Assembly (NCBI RefSeq): GCF_040802235.1
Contig: NC_133172.1
Span: forward strand, 24,571,738 to 24,635,737
DNA from: Manis javanica
Taxonomy: Eukaryota; Chordata; Mammalia; Pholidota; Manidae
Length of the DNA: 64,000 nt
Reading direction: 5' to 3'
Part shown: piece after piece, positions 26,040 through 36,139 of the stretch
Position numbering within the stretch: position 1 is the first letter of the stretch
Layout: the number at the start of each line of letters is the position of its first letter
Notes under the pieces: model-generated
The model's database searches: none
The model's input: only the letters and a program-made list of their open reading frames with translations
Told to the model about the DNA's origin: nothing
Program-made: the position numbers and the translations under genes

Positions 26040-26155
26040 CATGCCGGCGCACTGACGTCACGGTCCCGCGCCTCCGGCACCTCCTCGCGCCTGCGCTGCG
26101 GGCGGAAGGTCGTGTCAGTGGGTGGCTTGGCGTTCGGAGCCGTTGTCGCCATGTT
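26040..26155 (+). promoter_or_regulatory. UQCRFS1 core promoter sites (CRE, NRF-1, ETS, YY1)
   Basis: Visible sites: a perfect palindromic CRE TGACGTCA at 26053-26060; an NRF-1-like cgcgcctgcgct at 26086-26097 (one departure from consensus); an ETS/GABP core GGAA at 26104-26107; and GTCGCCATGTT at 26145-26155, a reverse-strand YY1 consensus that includes the start codon. No TATA box is seen. NRF-1, GABP, CREB and YY1 are the established regulators of nuclear OXPHOS genes. Occupancy here is inferred, not shown. Confidence 0.72.
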
Positions 26156-26364
26156 GTCGGTCGCCGCCCGTTCGGGCCCGTTCGCACCCGTCCTGTCGGC
26201 CACGTCCCGCGGGGTGGCGGGCGCGCTGCTGCCCCTAGTGCAGGCCGCGGTGCCCGCCACCTCGGAGCCGCCAGTGCTGGACGTGAAGCGCCCCTTCCTG
26301 TGCCGGGAGTCGCTGAATGGCCAGGCTGCGAACCGGCCTCTGGTTGCCTTCGTGGGCCTCAATG
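26151..26364 (+). CDS. UQCRFS1: UQCRFS1 exon 1: Rieske protein presequence
   Basis: This exon encodes residues 1-71 plus the first base of codon 72 of the cytochrome bc1 complex Rieske subunit. The start is the first ATG after the promoter and begins [20 protein letters not shown], a basic, hydroxylated mitochondrial targeting sequence almost the same as the human one. In mammals this presequence (78 residues) is removed after import and kept in complex III as subunit 9. The exon ends at aatg followed by the donor gtgagc (26365). Joined to exon 2 it gives 825 nt, that is 274 codons plus stop, the usual family length. Differences from human are scattered substitutions in the fast-evolving presequence. 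The 5'UTR limit cannot be read from sequence alone. Confidence 0.97.
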
Positions 26365-26754
26365 GTGAGCGGGGCTGAGGGGAGCGCCCGGAGACTGAGC
26401 GTTCCCCTTTTTCTCGCTCCTTCCGGCCCTGGGCCCGGGGAACATCGGAGGAAGGCGGGGATCTGCGGGGAAATGGAGTGAAGCTCTGTTTGGTGTATCA
26501 GTTTACCCGGCTGGGTCGACCTTGGGCTGGCCTCTGCGCCTCCCCCGATTTGTGTTCTCACCTGTGCGGAAAGGCCTCTGGTTGCGCGATCACAAGTGGT
26601 TCTCCAGCTCTGGGACTCTTAGTTGGCGGTCATCTGAGCTCCCAACCACAGGCTAAATTTCGTACTTTGTCGGTTATGTTCGAGAACCCTGGAGTCCGAC
26701 TATTTAAAGTAGAATCTGACGGATTTTGCTGTTTACAGGTCGTTTGACTTTGGG

Positions 26755-26895
26755 CAAATTTCTAAACGTTTTTCTTCACCTGAGAAAGGATTAATGATTA
26801 TACCAATTTCACAGGTTATATCGTGAGGTTCAGATGCAAAATTGTATGTAAAGCCATTAGCACATTTGGGGGCACTGTATAAATGTTCAAAAAAT
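26755..26895 (+). repeat. MIR SINE, sense
   Basis: A sense MIR core: tttgactttgggcaaatttc, cttcacctgagaaaggatta, atttcacaggttatatcgtg and a final cactgtataaatgttc. Confidence 0.7.
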
Positions 26896-27094
26896 AGAAA
26901 CGGCTGTTAATATTTGGGAAATTGTCCAGCTTACCATCACCGATCCCTTCAGTTGTCTTTACCTTTTACCATCCCCCAACCAAAGAAGCCCCAAGGTGAT
27001 TTATAGCATAGACAATCAGCAGTGGTTTCAGGCTTTGGAGCAAAGGGGTTTTCACACCAGTCAGTTTGATCCTCAAGGAAAGCAACAGGCAGAG

Positions 27095-27205
27095 GTTAAA
27101 GGTATTTCCGTTTTGCAGATGAGGAAACAGACTACAGGAGGTGAAGTGACTTGAACAAATATAAATTGTGTATGTGGTAGAGCGTGGATGTGAAGGACTG
27201 ATATA
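27095..27205 (-). repeat. MIR SINE fragment, antisense
   Basis: Antisense MIR: ttccgttttgcagatgagga, aacagactacaggaggtgaa and gtgacttgaacaaatataaa. Confidence 0.65.
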
Positions 27206-27940
27206 GTCAAGAGCTCTCACCAGGCTTGTATTTCACACCCTCTGTCTGCAGATCCTGGTTTATCTTTTGTGCCTTGTCTTCCATTTCTCTTCATGCCCTC
27301 CATATTGGAGGTCCTGAATTGGCAACCTGTGGGGCAGTGTGCCTGTAGTGTGCCCAACCTGCATAGTTTTAAAAAATTCGGAAGATTTCTGGCATGTCTT
27401 CAAGTGTTGGAAGCTGGCAACACTGGGCTCTAGTTTGTACATAGGAAAAAGCTAGTGTGCTGGGCATTGCCTGCTCCCCTAGTGGGAATAAGTTCTCTTT
27501 CTGTTCATCGCATGCAGTCCTCAGTAGGCCTGTTTGATTCATTGTGTTAACCTATCTGACCCCTCTGACGGTTGATTTGGTGGCCTTTGCTCTACCACTG
27601 ATCAAATTGCCTCCACTCTCTTTATTCAGCCTTCATTCACCCTATTCTCTTTAAATGATTATCTCACTCAGTTTTCTACATTTCCGAGTCTTAGCCATCC
27701 TTCCAATTTCAATTCAAAATGAGATCCATAAAATTTTTATTTGCTGATTCCTATATGTTTTCCTTTATAGCATGTAACACTTTCAGTATTGCATTTACTG
27801 TTGATTCCTCTGACCTAGGGCTTAAGGGCATGGAGAAGATCTCTAATTTTTCTCTCCCACAACATTGGAATTTGCATACAGTTGTTGCAAAATACTTATA
27901 ACTGAATAAAGTGATTTAGAGGGGGGCACCAGTGGGTGTT

Positions 27941-27996
27941 GGAGAAACTGTTCTGGGCAGGAATGGAGTATTCTAGCCCATCCCAAGCCTAGTTTT
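27941..27996 (+). repeat. 55-bp segment shared with 23495-23549
   Basis: From ggagaaactgttctgggcag onwards the two sites agree at all but about two positions over the first 50 bases (gaatggagta, then tctagccca, then cccaagccta). Both copies are on the plus strand. The shared sequence does not match a repeat family I recognise; it may be a fragment of one. Confidence 0.8.
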
Positions 27997-28499
27997 CAGA
28001 CCTGGAGGTGAGAAACAACAGGAAGGAGAAAATCTCAATAGCAAGGGTGAAAAGTATCTTTGGAATTTGTCAGGTGGCTGAAGGGTTTCTTCTAAATATC
28101 AGAGGCTCATCTGACTTTTCCGAGATCTGGTAAATAATTATTTTTTTACATTCTGTAACCATGCCTTCAGATTGTAGCTTGAGTTCACTTTAAAATCTCC
28201 TGTCAGGATAGTTTGTAGAAAAGAAAGATGGTGAGTAGACCATGTGCAATGATAAGGACTGACTTAGGAGAAGACCACTGAGAAGGAGAAAGATTTCCAA
28301 GGCACATCAGAGCTCACATTAAAACAGAACAAACAGAACAAACGTTGTGTTTTGTTATGTTTTTGTTATGGTGTAATGTTTTTATCTATTGTAATGCCTT
28401 AAATTTTCTCTATTCTAGTTTATATTTTTATGATTGCTTTAAGGTTAGAACTAAATCTAGCTAGCATTTTTGCTACTGAAAGTCACACCTAATACAGCT

Positions 28500-29650
28500 C
28501 ATGTAAATTATTTAGAGAATGATTTTTACAATATGACAGTTTAATTTCCCAAAGTATTCTTGATGGTGTAGCTCAATATAAAGTGTAACATGCTGGATAC
28601 AATGAGAGTAGACAGCTGGATTTCTTTTGCCACCAAATCTCTGGATGAGAGTGTCAAAGTCATTCTGTTTAGTGTTCCCATACATTTCCTTGTGTACTGT
28701 TACATGGTTAAGGATTGTATTAGGTAGTGTTTTTAGTGTAGAAGTATGAATTATAGTTCCTTCATATTTTAGGAATGCCAATACATCTTCCCTTTGTAAA
28801 CAGACAATACTAAGGGAAAGTAATTCATACTTGATTCCAAACCCCAGCCTACACTGACAGTTTAGCATTAGGTAGAAGTAGGGTTAATACATGATGTAAT
28901 GTCACTTTACAATAGTTGTGAATCTCAAGTAGTCACTACTGCATCCTGGTCTCCTCCAGAAAATGTTGCTTTAGAAAAATAGAGTGATTTTGATAGGTTT
29001 CACTGTTCATGGGCTTCCATAAAGTCATTGACCTTGGGAACCAGGTGAAAAGTAGTTGATACACTATTGTAATGCCTGACTGCTCAAGGAAGTATATTAG
29101 GATGAGATAGCCTAGTAGAATTGTAATTTTTATGAAAATGCATTTTATAAGTACATATTTCTTTTGGAAACAACACATTTCCTGTGTTGTGAGGAAGTTT
29201 TAGTGTCCTCTTTTCTAAAAAAGGGAATCTTGTGGAAAAATTCCTAAAATGGATATACAATTTTCAAAGAGATTTGCTTCTTGAAACATCCCTAAAAGTG
29301 ATGCCAATAAGTTGGGTTTTTTGCAGACATTTGAAAATGGTATGGGACAGAAGGATATATCTTTTAAAGAAAAATTAGCTACTTGTATCCAGAGACTACA
29401 TAAACTAATTATTTGCCTGTTTAACATTTGACACAAATATGCGGCCTGTTTGTGGCCTGCAGTAGTAGTGTCCCAGTTGGGAGACCCACAGCAGTGAGAA
29501 AGGATAATGTCCCTACTCTTAGCAGGAGCAATAGCAGAGGCTATGCCCTTCACTGACAAGGGACGTGCATGAGAATTGGGCTGTTTTCCTGTACTCATTC
29601 TTTTTGAGACTCCATTTGATTTTGGTAGCTGTCTGTTCTGATAAGATGTC
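28500..29650 (-). other. Minus-strand ORF-bearing stretch in the intron, unidentified
   Basis: Three consecutive minus-strand ORFs (28512-28868, 118 codons; 28936-29178, 80 codons; 29215-29598, 127 codons) sit close together. The part at about 29500-29650 reads with polar, coding-like composition upstream of its ATG as well. I do not recognise the proteins. The stretch could be a decayed retrocopy with a long 3'UTR, an old transposon, or chance ORFs in AT-rich intron. Nothing visible supports a functional gene: no promoter, no conserved motif. Confidence 0.3.
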
Positions 29651-30300
29651 CTTTTCTGCCCATTAGTGGTTTCACTTGAAGTTCAAGTTATACTTTTTAT
29701 ACCCTAGAGTCTAAAATAGAAATCTCTAAATTTTCTGCAAATATAGTTTTACTAACAGTTCATAAAATGTTTATTTTCTTGTAATTAGTATTTTATGAAT
29801 GTTTTGAAGTTCTTTCGAGAGCAGATAGATAGAAATATAGTTTGATGTTTTGTTTAATAAGGTGATCATACATCAACTTATCAAATGGACTGTATGAGTT
29901 TTAAGGTCTCTTCTAATCCAGAGAGTGTGGAGGTTATTTAGCATTGTATAATAAAATTTGTCCTGGCAGGTTGAATTTGGGGGAATTTAAAAATATTGCT
30001 GTTAACAGTGCTACTTAATTAAAAAAAAACTTTGTGTACTAAATTGTTATGAATTCTGAATCACTATTCGTTAATGGGAACTCAACTTATGATTTCATAC
30101 CAATATGATAAGTGGTCGTTGACCATTTCTTTTTTAGTATTTTATATGCTGGCACTGTCACCTTAACCATTTCTGAGATCAGTCAGTGCCGTGTTTCACC
30201 TTTTTATAATTTGATTTTTGCTTGTGAAAACAGAAAGGCCTATATCCTGATGTATACCTTTCACCTAATTGTGTATGTTGATCTTTTGTTTATCTTGCAG

Positions 30301-30911
30301 TCCCTGCTTCTATCCGTTATTCCCATACAGACGTCAAAGTGCCTGACTTCTCCGACTATCGTCGCACTGAAGTGTTAGATGGTACAAAGTCTTCAAAAGA
30401 GAGCAGTGAGGCTAGAAAAGGTTTCTCCTACTTGATAACTGCAACAACTACTGTCGGTGTTGCATATGCTGCCAAGAATGTTGTCTCCCAGTTTGTTTCC
30501 AGCATGAGTGCTTCTGCAGATGTGTTGGCCATGTCGAAAATTGAAATCAAGTTATCTGATATTCCAGAAGGCAAGAACATGGCTTTCAAATGGAGGGGCA
30601 AACCCTTGTTTGTGCGGCATCGAACCAAGAGGGAAATTGAACAGGAAGCTGCAGTTGAAGTGTCCCAGCTGAGGGACCCACAGCATGATTTAGACCGAGT
30701 GAAGAAACCTGAGTGGGTTATTCTGATAGGTGTTTGCACCCATCTTGGTTGTGTACCCATTGCAAATGCAGGAGATTTTGGTGGTTATTACTGCCCTTGC
30801 CATGGGTCACACTATGACGCATCTGGCAGGATCAGGAAGGGACCTGCACCTCTCAACCTTGAAGTTCCCTCATATGAGTTCACTGGTGATGATATGGTGG
30901 TTGTTGGTTAG
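30301..30911 (+). CDS. UQCRFS1: UQCRFS1 exon 2: mature Rieske iron-sulfur protein
   Basis: This exon encodes the rest of codon 72 through residue 274 and the stop (tag, 30909-30911). The mature protein starts at Ser79 (30321, [10 protein letters not shown]). A single transmembrane segment lies around residues 105-140 ([18 protein letters not shown]), followed by a flexible hinge ([20 protein letters not shown]). The Rieske domain carries the [2Fe-2S] ligands Cys217 and His219 (CTHLGC box, 30735-30752) and Cys236 and His239 (CPCHGSH box, 30792-30812); Cys222 and Cys238 form the stabilising disulfide. All are intact, so the protein should carry electrons from ubiquinol to cytochrome c1 in the inner mitochondrial membrane. 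Identity to human is very high across this domain. Confidence 0.98.
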
Positions 30912-31110
30912 AGAGCTGAACTCAAGTTATAGGCTTCTTTCAGTCTTCATGTAACCTCAGAAGACTTATTTGAAAGCAGTCCTTCTGTACTTAAAGTTGG
31001 TTGATTTGAAATATTAAGAACTGCTAATAATGTATTTTTAAACACGTAAAGTAAATTGAGTTTAATGTTGAATAAAGCTGCCACCTAATAAAGCCACTGT
31101 TAAACATTGT
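30912..31110 (+). terminator. UQCRFS1: UQCRFS1 3'UTR and poly(A) signals
   Basis: A short 3'UTR of about 200 bp. Two canonical AATAAA hexamers lie at 31071-31076 and 31087-31092, so cleavage is expected at about 31090-31115. From 31111 to about 31640 I see no gene; 31280-31620 has no repeat I can name. Confidence 0.85.
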
Positions 31111-31639
31111 TAAGCTCTGTCAAAGACTTGAAAGGTACAGTGTCTTTGATAGTTAATTCTAATTAAAAAATTGCAGACTGGTTATACCAAATATTTGTGA
31201 AATCTATAATTGACTTTCTCATTTATTTACGTCCTTTGTGTCAGAGACAGAGTCTACAGAGCTCATTACAATGAGGTAAAATAAGCTGGTCATCTCCCAG
31301 TTCTGGGAGATGTTCATGGCATTGGCAGACACAATAGTATCCGGGTGAGTCCTGTATGTTGTCGTTGATCCCATCTCCCTTTCCCCAATAATCTCTATGG
31401 GAATGTTGAATGTAATCTATGGGAAAGTCCTGAATGAGGTGTTAGCAGCCCTGGGGGTTTAGCCCCAGCTCTAGCTAGCTGATTGCCTGCCTATGTCATA
31501 GGCCAGGAAATTGTATTAATCACTTATGGGAGTAAGTGGGAGGGATGAAAGGAAAAGGGGATGTCTTGCTAATGGGTTTCAGCCCCTGGCAAGTTCACTG
31601 TGGATTGAATGTGACCAAAGAAAATGACAGTAAAACGTT

Positions 31640-33120
31640 CTTTGGGGTGAAAGGGTTATACCCAACTTTATTTCCACAGTGGCAGGTCAGTCACTAAAAT
31701 CCTGTTCATGCAGCAAGCTGGTATCTGCCTTTGGGCATCTCTGCCTGCAAAGCCATGCTCTGGGCCTCTCTGCCTGCACAGTCGTCCTCACAGCTATCCT
31801 CTGGGCCTCTGTCCTTGGCACTGCCACCACTCCAGCCTCTGCTCTGCTCTCCTGCAGCCTTGCAGCAGTGCCACCCTGTTGCCCAGAACACCAGGCGGAG
31901 CCTTTTATATAGAACAATAGCAATGTATTGCCCACACGTGTATAGTGAGGTAGCCAACCAGGGCCAGGTGAGAATCCTGCCCACAGGAACTTTCATTTTA
32001 TCCACACTGTTCTCTAGTTGAGAACACCATTAGGGGACCTCCTGCACTCTGGGGGGATGCTTCCTTTCAGTGTGCAGGAAAATCTTGTTTGGCTCTAGGA
32101 GCCTATGGACTCCAGTTGGAAAACCGATTGTAGGGAGACGTCCTGGCGGCCTGTTCTCCAAACCTCAGCCACCCTTTCTCGCCCTCCCACAATGGGCAAT
32201 TCTCCCTCAAAAACATTGGGAGACACTCCCCTCAGCTGTCTCCTACGTAATCTTTCCCGATTAGGTTTAAAGGAGACATGAAACCAAACCACATGGCTTC
32301 TATATAAACTCGACAATGGGTCACAGCGGCTAGCTGAGGGCAATTTCTATTTCCAAATTCTCTGACATTTTAGTAACTTCCTCCAGAATACTGGCAAATG
32401 GTTAGAGATTCCCTAAATCCAAGGCTTCACCCTCCCTGAGAAACCTTTGTTCTCCACTTAACTCTGACCTCCCACTGAGAACCCACCTCTGCGGCCTAGC
32501 CTGCAGCCTGCAGGAGAAACATAGCCAAGGGCCAAAACCTCTTTCTTAACACAGCAGTGTTCTTTTTCCCTCACAACTGCCTGCCTCAGCCCAGACAACT
32601 GGAGATGATCTTTCCTAACTAGTCTGGTAGTCTCCCCCAGGGACCTTAACTTCCTATTGTCTACTGGCGAGGCTCCCAGATCTCCGGGAGGTGTGTCTGG
32701 CCAAAACAGTCCCTTTATGCCTTTTGCATACTCTATATAGGCCTTTTGCTGACTAAGAGCTCAGGTGAGAGCCGGACAAAAATGCCTTTTTTTCTTTCAT
32801 CTGGTGCTGAAACCCGGGAGGGGATGCAAACTCAACAGTCCAAGCAGGTTTATTGCTAAAACTGAGAGAGACACCTCTGTTCTGGTGAGCAGAACAAAGG
32901 GAAAAAGGGGTCTCTAACAGGCCAAGAGGCTTTTTATGGTCAAGATATTTGGCGAGCTCTTTGAGGTGAGGGGTCAAGGAAAAAATGGGCTTGTGGCTTG
33001 CTGACGTGTCCTCTATAGAATGCTTGTAACCTAAATAAGATAAAGTCTAGGTCTCTCCGAGATAGCAGGTCCGGATTCTATCATTCTCCGTTTTAAATGG
33101 AGGACTTTCTGACCTGTAGA
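31640..33120 (-). mobile_element. Degenerate ERV/LTR block
   Basis: Two LTR-like pieces read on the minus strand. The first has a TATATAAAAGG box at 31901-31911 and an AATAAA at 31667-31672, with short internal repeats of a gcaggcagagaggcccagag type between them. The second has an AATAAA at 32849-32854 downstream of a weak CATAAAAAG box near 32935. Between them (about 32340-32790) is unassigned sequence that may be internal ERV. On the plus strand, 32802-32819 reads tggtgctgaaacccggga, one base from a tRNA-Phe primer-binding site, and is preceded by ctttcat as in the ERV at 55.4 kb. Orientation is therefore conflicting and the block may hold more than one insertion. No retroviral protein is recognisable. 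Confidence 0.45.
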
Positions 33121-33804
33121 GCAATGGAGATTTCCAAGGAAAAGTTGGTGTTGCTTAATTTAAAAGTAGTGAAATTCTATCATTATGTGTAAGCAACATT
33201 AGACAGCTAGTATTTGTGTTAATATTTTGAGCCTCTCATGTGAAGTCCCCTCCCCCTCCATCATATCATGAGGCCAAGAGAAGTTGGGATGTTTGTCTTG
33301 TTTATCATTGTGAAGATTCTGTTTTCTAATATTCATGAGAAAAGTCATCTTACACTTGTACTCCATGCTACTTTTTTATGGTGTCAGTTACCCATAATTT
33401 ATTGTTTAAAACTATACCAATATACCTATTATAAACTGACAAATTTTGAGGCTGAGTTATAAGTGGCTACTTCTGTTGTAAAATGGTACTAGGAGGCGTT
33501 ATTCATCACTTCAGAATATACTTATGTAGGAACTTTGCTGGTATATGTTTTAAATCAAAGAATTTTTACTTGGAGGAACTTTATGAGATTATAGTGCCCC
33601 TTGTAATTTGAAGGTGAATTGTTAAGCTTGGGGTTGAGATGTTGGAACTTTACTGAATGAATCCTTAGAACCCAGCAAATTTGGATGGCTTCTGTCATCC
33701 TATGTAAAAGTTGAAAGTAATTTTGTTTCTTTGGACATAGTTGACGCTGCTGAGCTTCTAATATATCTGTGAGTGTGGAGTATGGGGTAGAAGTACTGGA
33801 GTAG

Positions 33805-33965
33805 AATTTAGGGTTTTAATTCTGTTTTTGCCATTTCCTAGCCATGGAACCATGGGCCTGTCAGTTAACCTCCTTTGGACATTTGTTTTCCCACCCATAA
33901 AATTGGGATGGTTGGATTAGAGGATTGCTAAGAGTCCTTCCAATTTAAGATTTTGTGAGATTCTC
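33805..33965 (+). repeat. MIR SINE, sense
   Basis: Sense MIR: ttgccatttcctagccatgg, cctgtcagttaacctccttt, gggatggttggattagagga. From 33121 to 33804 I see no gene or repeat I can name. Confidence 0.75.
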
Positions 33966-34092
33966 AGCCCCACCCCTATGACAGGAATGGGTTTTCTTGG
34001 ATAAGCATTTGATGTATTTGCAGTATTATCAAAATAAAGAGATCCATACTCAGAGAAGCAACATTATTTTAATCAACTGACCCAACCTTCTA

Positions 34093-34330
34093 CAATAGTA
34101 GTACTCAACGAGGGGCATCATTACTATTCCAATGGGGTGTTTGTGGCCATTATTTGATGGTCATAATGATTGGAGGGTGGTGCTGGAACTGGTGGGGGTG
34201 GGAGGAGGAATGCAAAGTGTTCAGTTGGGAGGTGGACATGGGTCCACACACAAAGGGAGTTGTGCTGCCAAAAATGTCAACACTCCTTCCCTGGAGAGAA
34301 CTACTGATAACCAATATTACATCTTCCCAC
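34093..34330 (+). repeat. MER20-like DNA transposon remnant
   Basis: The order tagtactcaacgaggggcat, gtggccattatttgatggtc, ggtgctggaactggtggggg, and near the end aaaatgtcaacactcc resembles the nonautonomous hAT element MER20, strongly diverged. From 34331 to about 35540 I see no gene; two parts of it (34881-34909 and 35196-35261) recur in the mosaic insertion at 36.0 kb. Confidence 0.45.
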
Positions 34331-35539
34331 CCTGCAGTGATACCTCAGAATTGTTTATGGTTATATATTTGAAATGCCAAAACACAACTGCATGAGAGAC
34401 TCCATGGCAATGGAGGACAAAAATAGGCAGTTGCCGGCCTGTGGATGTGTCACAGGCATTCTGTGCTGGAATTGCTCTACTTGCGGGGCAGCCTGTCTTT
34501 TTTGGTAAACCTAGGCTGATGTTAAACTTGAATCCCAGTATCCCATTTAGTTTTCATAAGAAGGCTGTTCCACAGGTGGTAGAACCAGTCAAGTGACTTG
34601 ATACTACTTTGCTAGATAAATACAGCATTATTTCACGGAACAAAATCTTAGATATTTCGGGAAATGACAGAAGAAATTTTGTTGGCATTCTGACATCAGA
34701 TATTAACATGTACTTCTTTTTACTGGGAATAAAGATTAGGATAATCTTGAGATCCATGCCTTTTCATTATGCTTTTAAAAAAAGAAAAATACCTTGTAAT
34801 GAAATTTTGCATTGTTTGTTAGAGGTAATCTCCAATTTACTTTGGTCTTTCCAAGCACACTTTTGTAAACTCTATCTTTGACTCAATCTTAGGGTGTAGA
34901 AGGCATCTGTCCTTATTTGATAAAAGGCTTGGAATCAAAACGTGCTATTAGTACCCTAATTTTTCTGAACAATAGGAATACTATTTATCTGAATGCCAGA
35001 AGTCATTCTTCATTTCTACAGTGCTGGAACTGACATGTTCTGTATTTTCATGTCATTTGAATATCATTGCAGTTTGTGTATTACCCCAAAATAAATTTTC
35101 ATATTTTTCAGAATGATATCCTTGGCCCACTGTTCTAGCACACTTTCCCTCATTATCACCTATTTGCTAATGACTCCCCTGTGTTACTTCTATGAGCCTC
35201 ATACGTTTACCTGCTTACTAGGCATTTATGCGTGGATGTTTCATGAACACCATAAACTCAAAATGTTCAAAAAGAAAGGAAGTCATCTTGTTTCCCATAA
35301 GCCATCTTCATTGCAGTTGGTGGTCAATCCATCTACCCAGTAACCTACTTGGCAAGCAAAAAACCTCTAGTCTCTTCTGCCTCCTTTTCCGTCCTTCTCC
35401 CCACCTAGGCCTAAAATCAATCCCCACACCTTGCTAATTCTATTTCCTTCATAAAACAGGGGCATTTCTGTCTCTGTAATGTGTAGCATTCCAAATGGCA
35501 AACTCTGAGCATCAACTCCTAGCCATGAGGCAAACTGTA

Positions 35540-35722
35540 CATATGTATATGATTTCATTTACTCCTCAAAAAAATCCTAACACGTAATGTTATTCCTGTT
35601 TATAGATAGAGAAACTGAGACATATGGAAGTCACTTGTCTACAATTTCGCATAGCTGGTAGGTTGGCAGAGCCAAAACTTTATTTTAAGCCAGGGATTGT
35701 GATTCCAGAGCCTATAGTCCAG
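35540..35722 (-). repeat. MIR SINE, antisense
   Basis: Antisense MIR: ctcctcaaaaaaatcctaac, gtttatagatagagaaactg, agtcacttgtctacaatttc, gcatagctggtaggttggca. A short (TG)/(CA) tract at about 35753-35790 follows. Confidence 0.75.
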
Positions 35723-35904
35723 ATCACCATCCTATATATACCAATCTACCTGTCTGTGTGTGTGTGCTATACATACACACATACACACGCCAGTGCTTTA
35801 ATTGAGGCCTTGTTAATTCTTTCCTGGTTTACTGCAGCAAGATTCCAGACAGGTCTTTGTTTCCTCCAATCCTGTCCCCTTAAAACCCATCCTCCACATA
35901 GTTG

Positions 35905-36135
35905 CCAGGTAGTTTAGGGGTTAAAAGTATGGGCTTGGTTCCTGGAAGCCAGTCCTGGCTCTGCTGTTTCCTACACATCTGACCTGGCATAAATCACTTA
36001 ATCTCTGTGCCTCTCATGTTTACCTGCTTACTAGGCATTTGTGCATGGATGTTTCATTAACACCATAAACTCAATCTTAGGGTGTAGAAGGCATCTGCAA
36101 AATAGTACTCCCTCAGAGATAGCTTCAGAACTCCT
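35905..36135 (+). repeat. MIR SINE, sense, interrupted by a mosaic insertion
   Basis: The left part (ggttaaaagtatgggcttgg, tcctggctctgctgtttcct, ataaatcacttaatctctgtg cctc) and the right part (catctgcaaaatagtactcc) are collinear MIR. Between them about 80 bp replaces the expected agtttcct bases. That insert is described separately. Confidence 0.75.
36009..36097 (+). repeat. Mosaic templated insertion built from two upstream segments
   Basis: Positions 36009-36074 match 35196-35261 with about 6 differences. Positions 36069-36097 match 34881-34909 exactly (actcaatcttagggtgtaga plus aggcatctg). The order of the two sources is reversed in the copy. Each of the three junctions sits in shared bases: gcctc, actcaa and catctg. 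This is the pattern of serial microhomology-mediated template switching. Confidence 0.75.
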
Positions 36136-36139
36136 TAGC

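Larger units (their letters stand above)
25830..26480. promoter_or_regulatory. CpG island over UQCRFS1 promoter and exon 1
   Basis: A sharp switch from AT-rich flank to dense G+C with many CpG dinucleotides begins near 25830, spans the promoter, all of coding exon 1 and the start of intron 1, and fades after about 26480. This is the usual signature of a ubiquitously expressed gene promoter. The long overlapping ORFs in this island on both strands (25829-26368, 26039-26362) are products of base composition. Confidence 0.88.
26365..30300 (+). other. UQCRFS1: UQCRFS1 intron 1
   Basis: This is the single coding intron, 3,936 bp, with donor GTGAGC and acceptor tttgtttatcttgcag. It splits codon 72 after its first base (phase 1). 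It contains a sense MIR, an antisense MIR, a 55-bp segment shared with 23.5 kb, and a minus-strand ORF-bearing stretch at 28.5-29.65 kb. I see no second gene that I can support. Confidence 0.93.

Noticed and set aside
25829-26368. 179-codon plus-strand ORF and a 107-codon minus-strand ORF across the UQCRFS1 promoter/exon 1
   Set aside because: They lie in a CpG island where stop codons are rare; Arg/Ala/Pro-rich translations without domains. They overlap the recognised UQCRFS1 frame.
30428-30760. 110-codon minus ORF opposite UQCRFS1 exon 2
   Set aside because: Shadow of a conserved coding exon.
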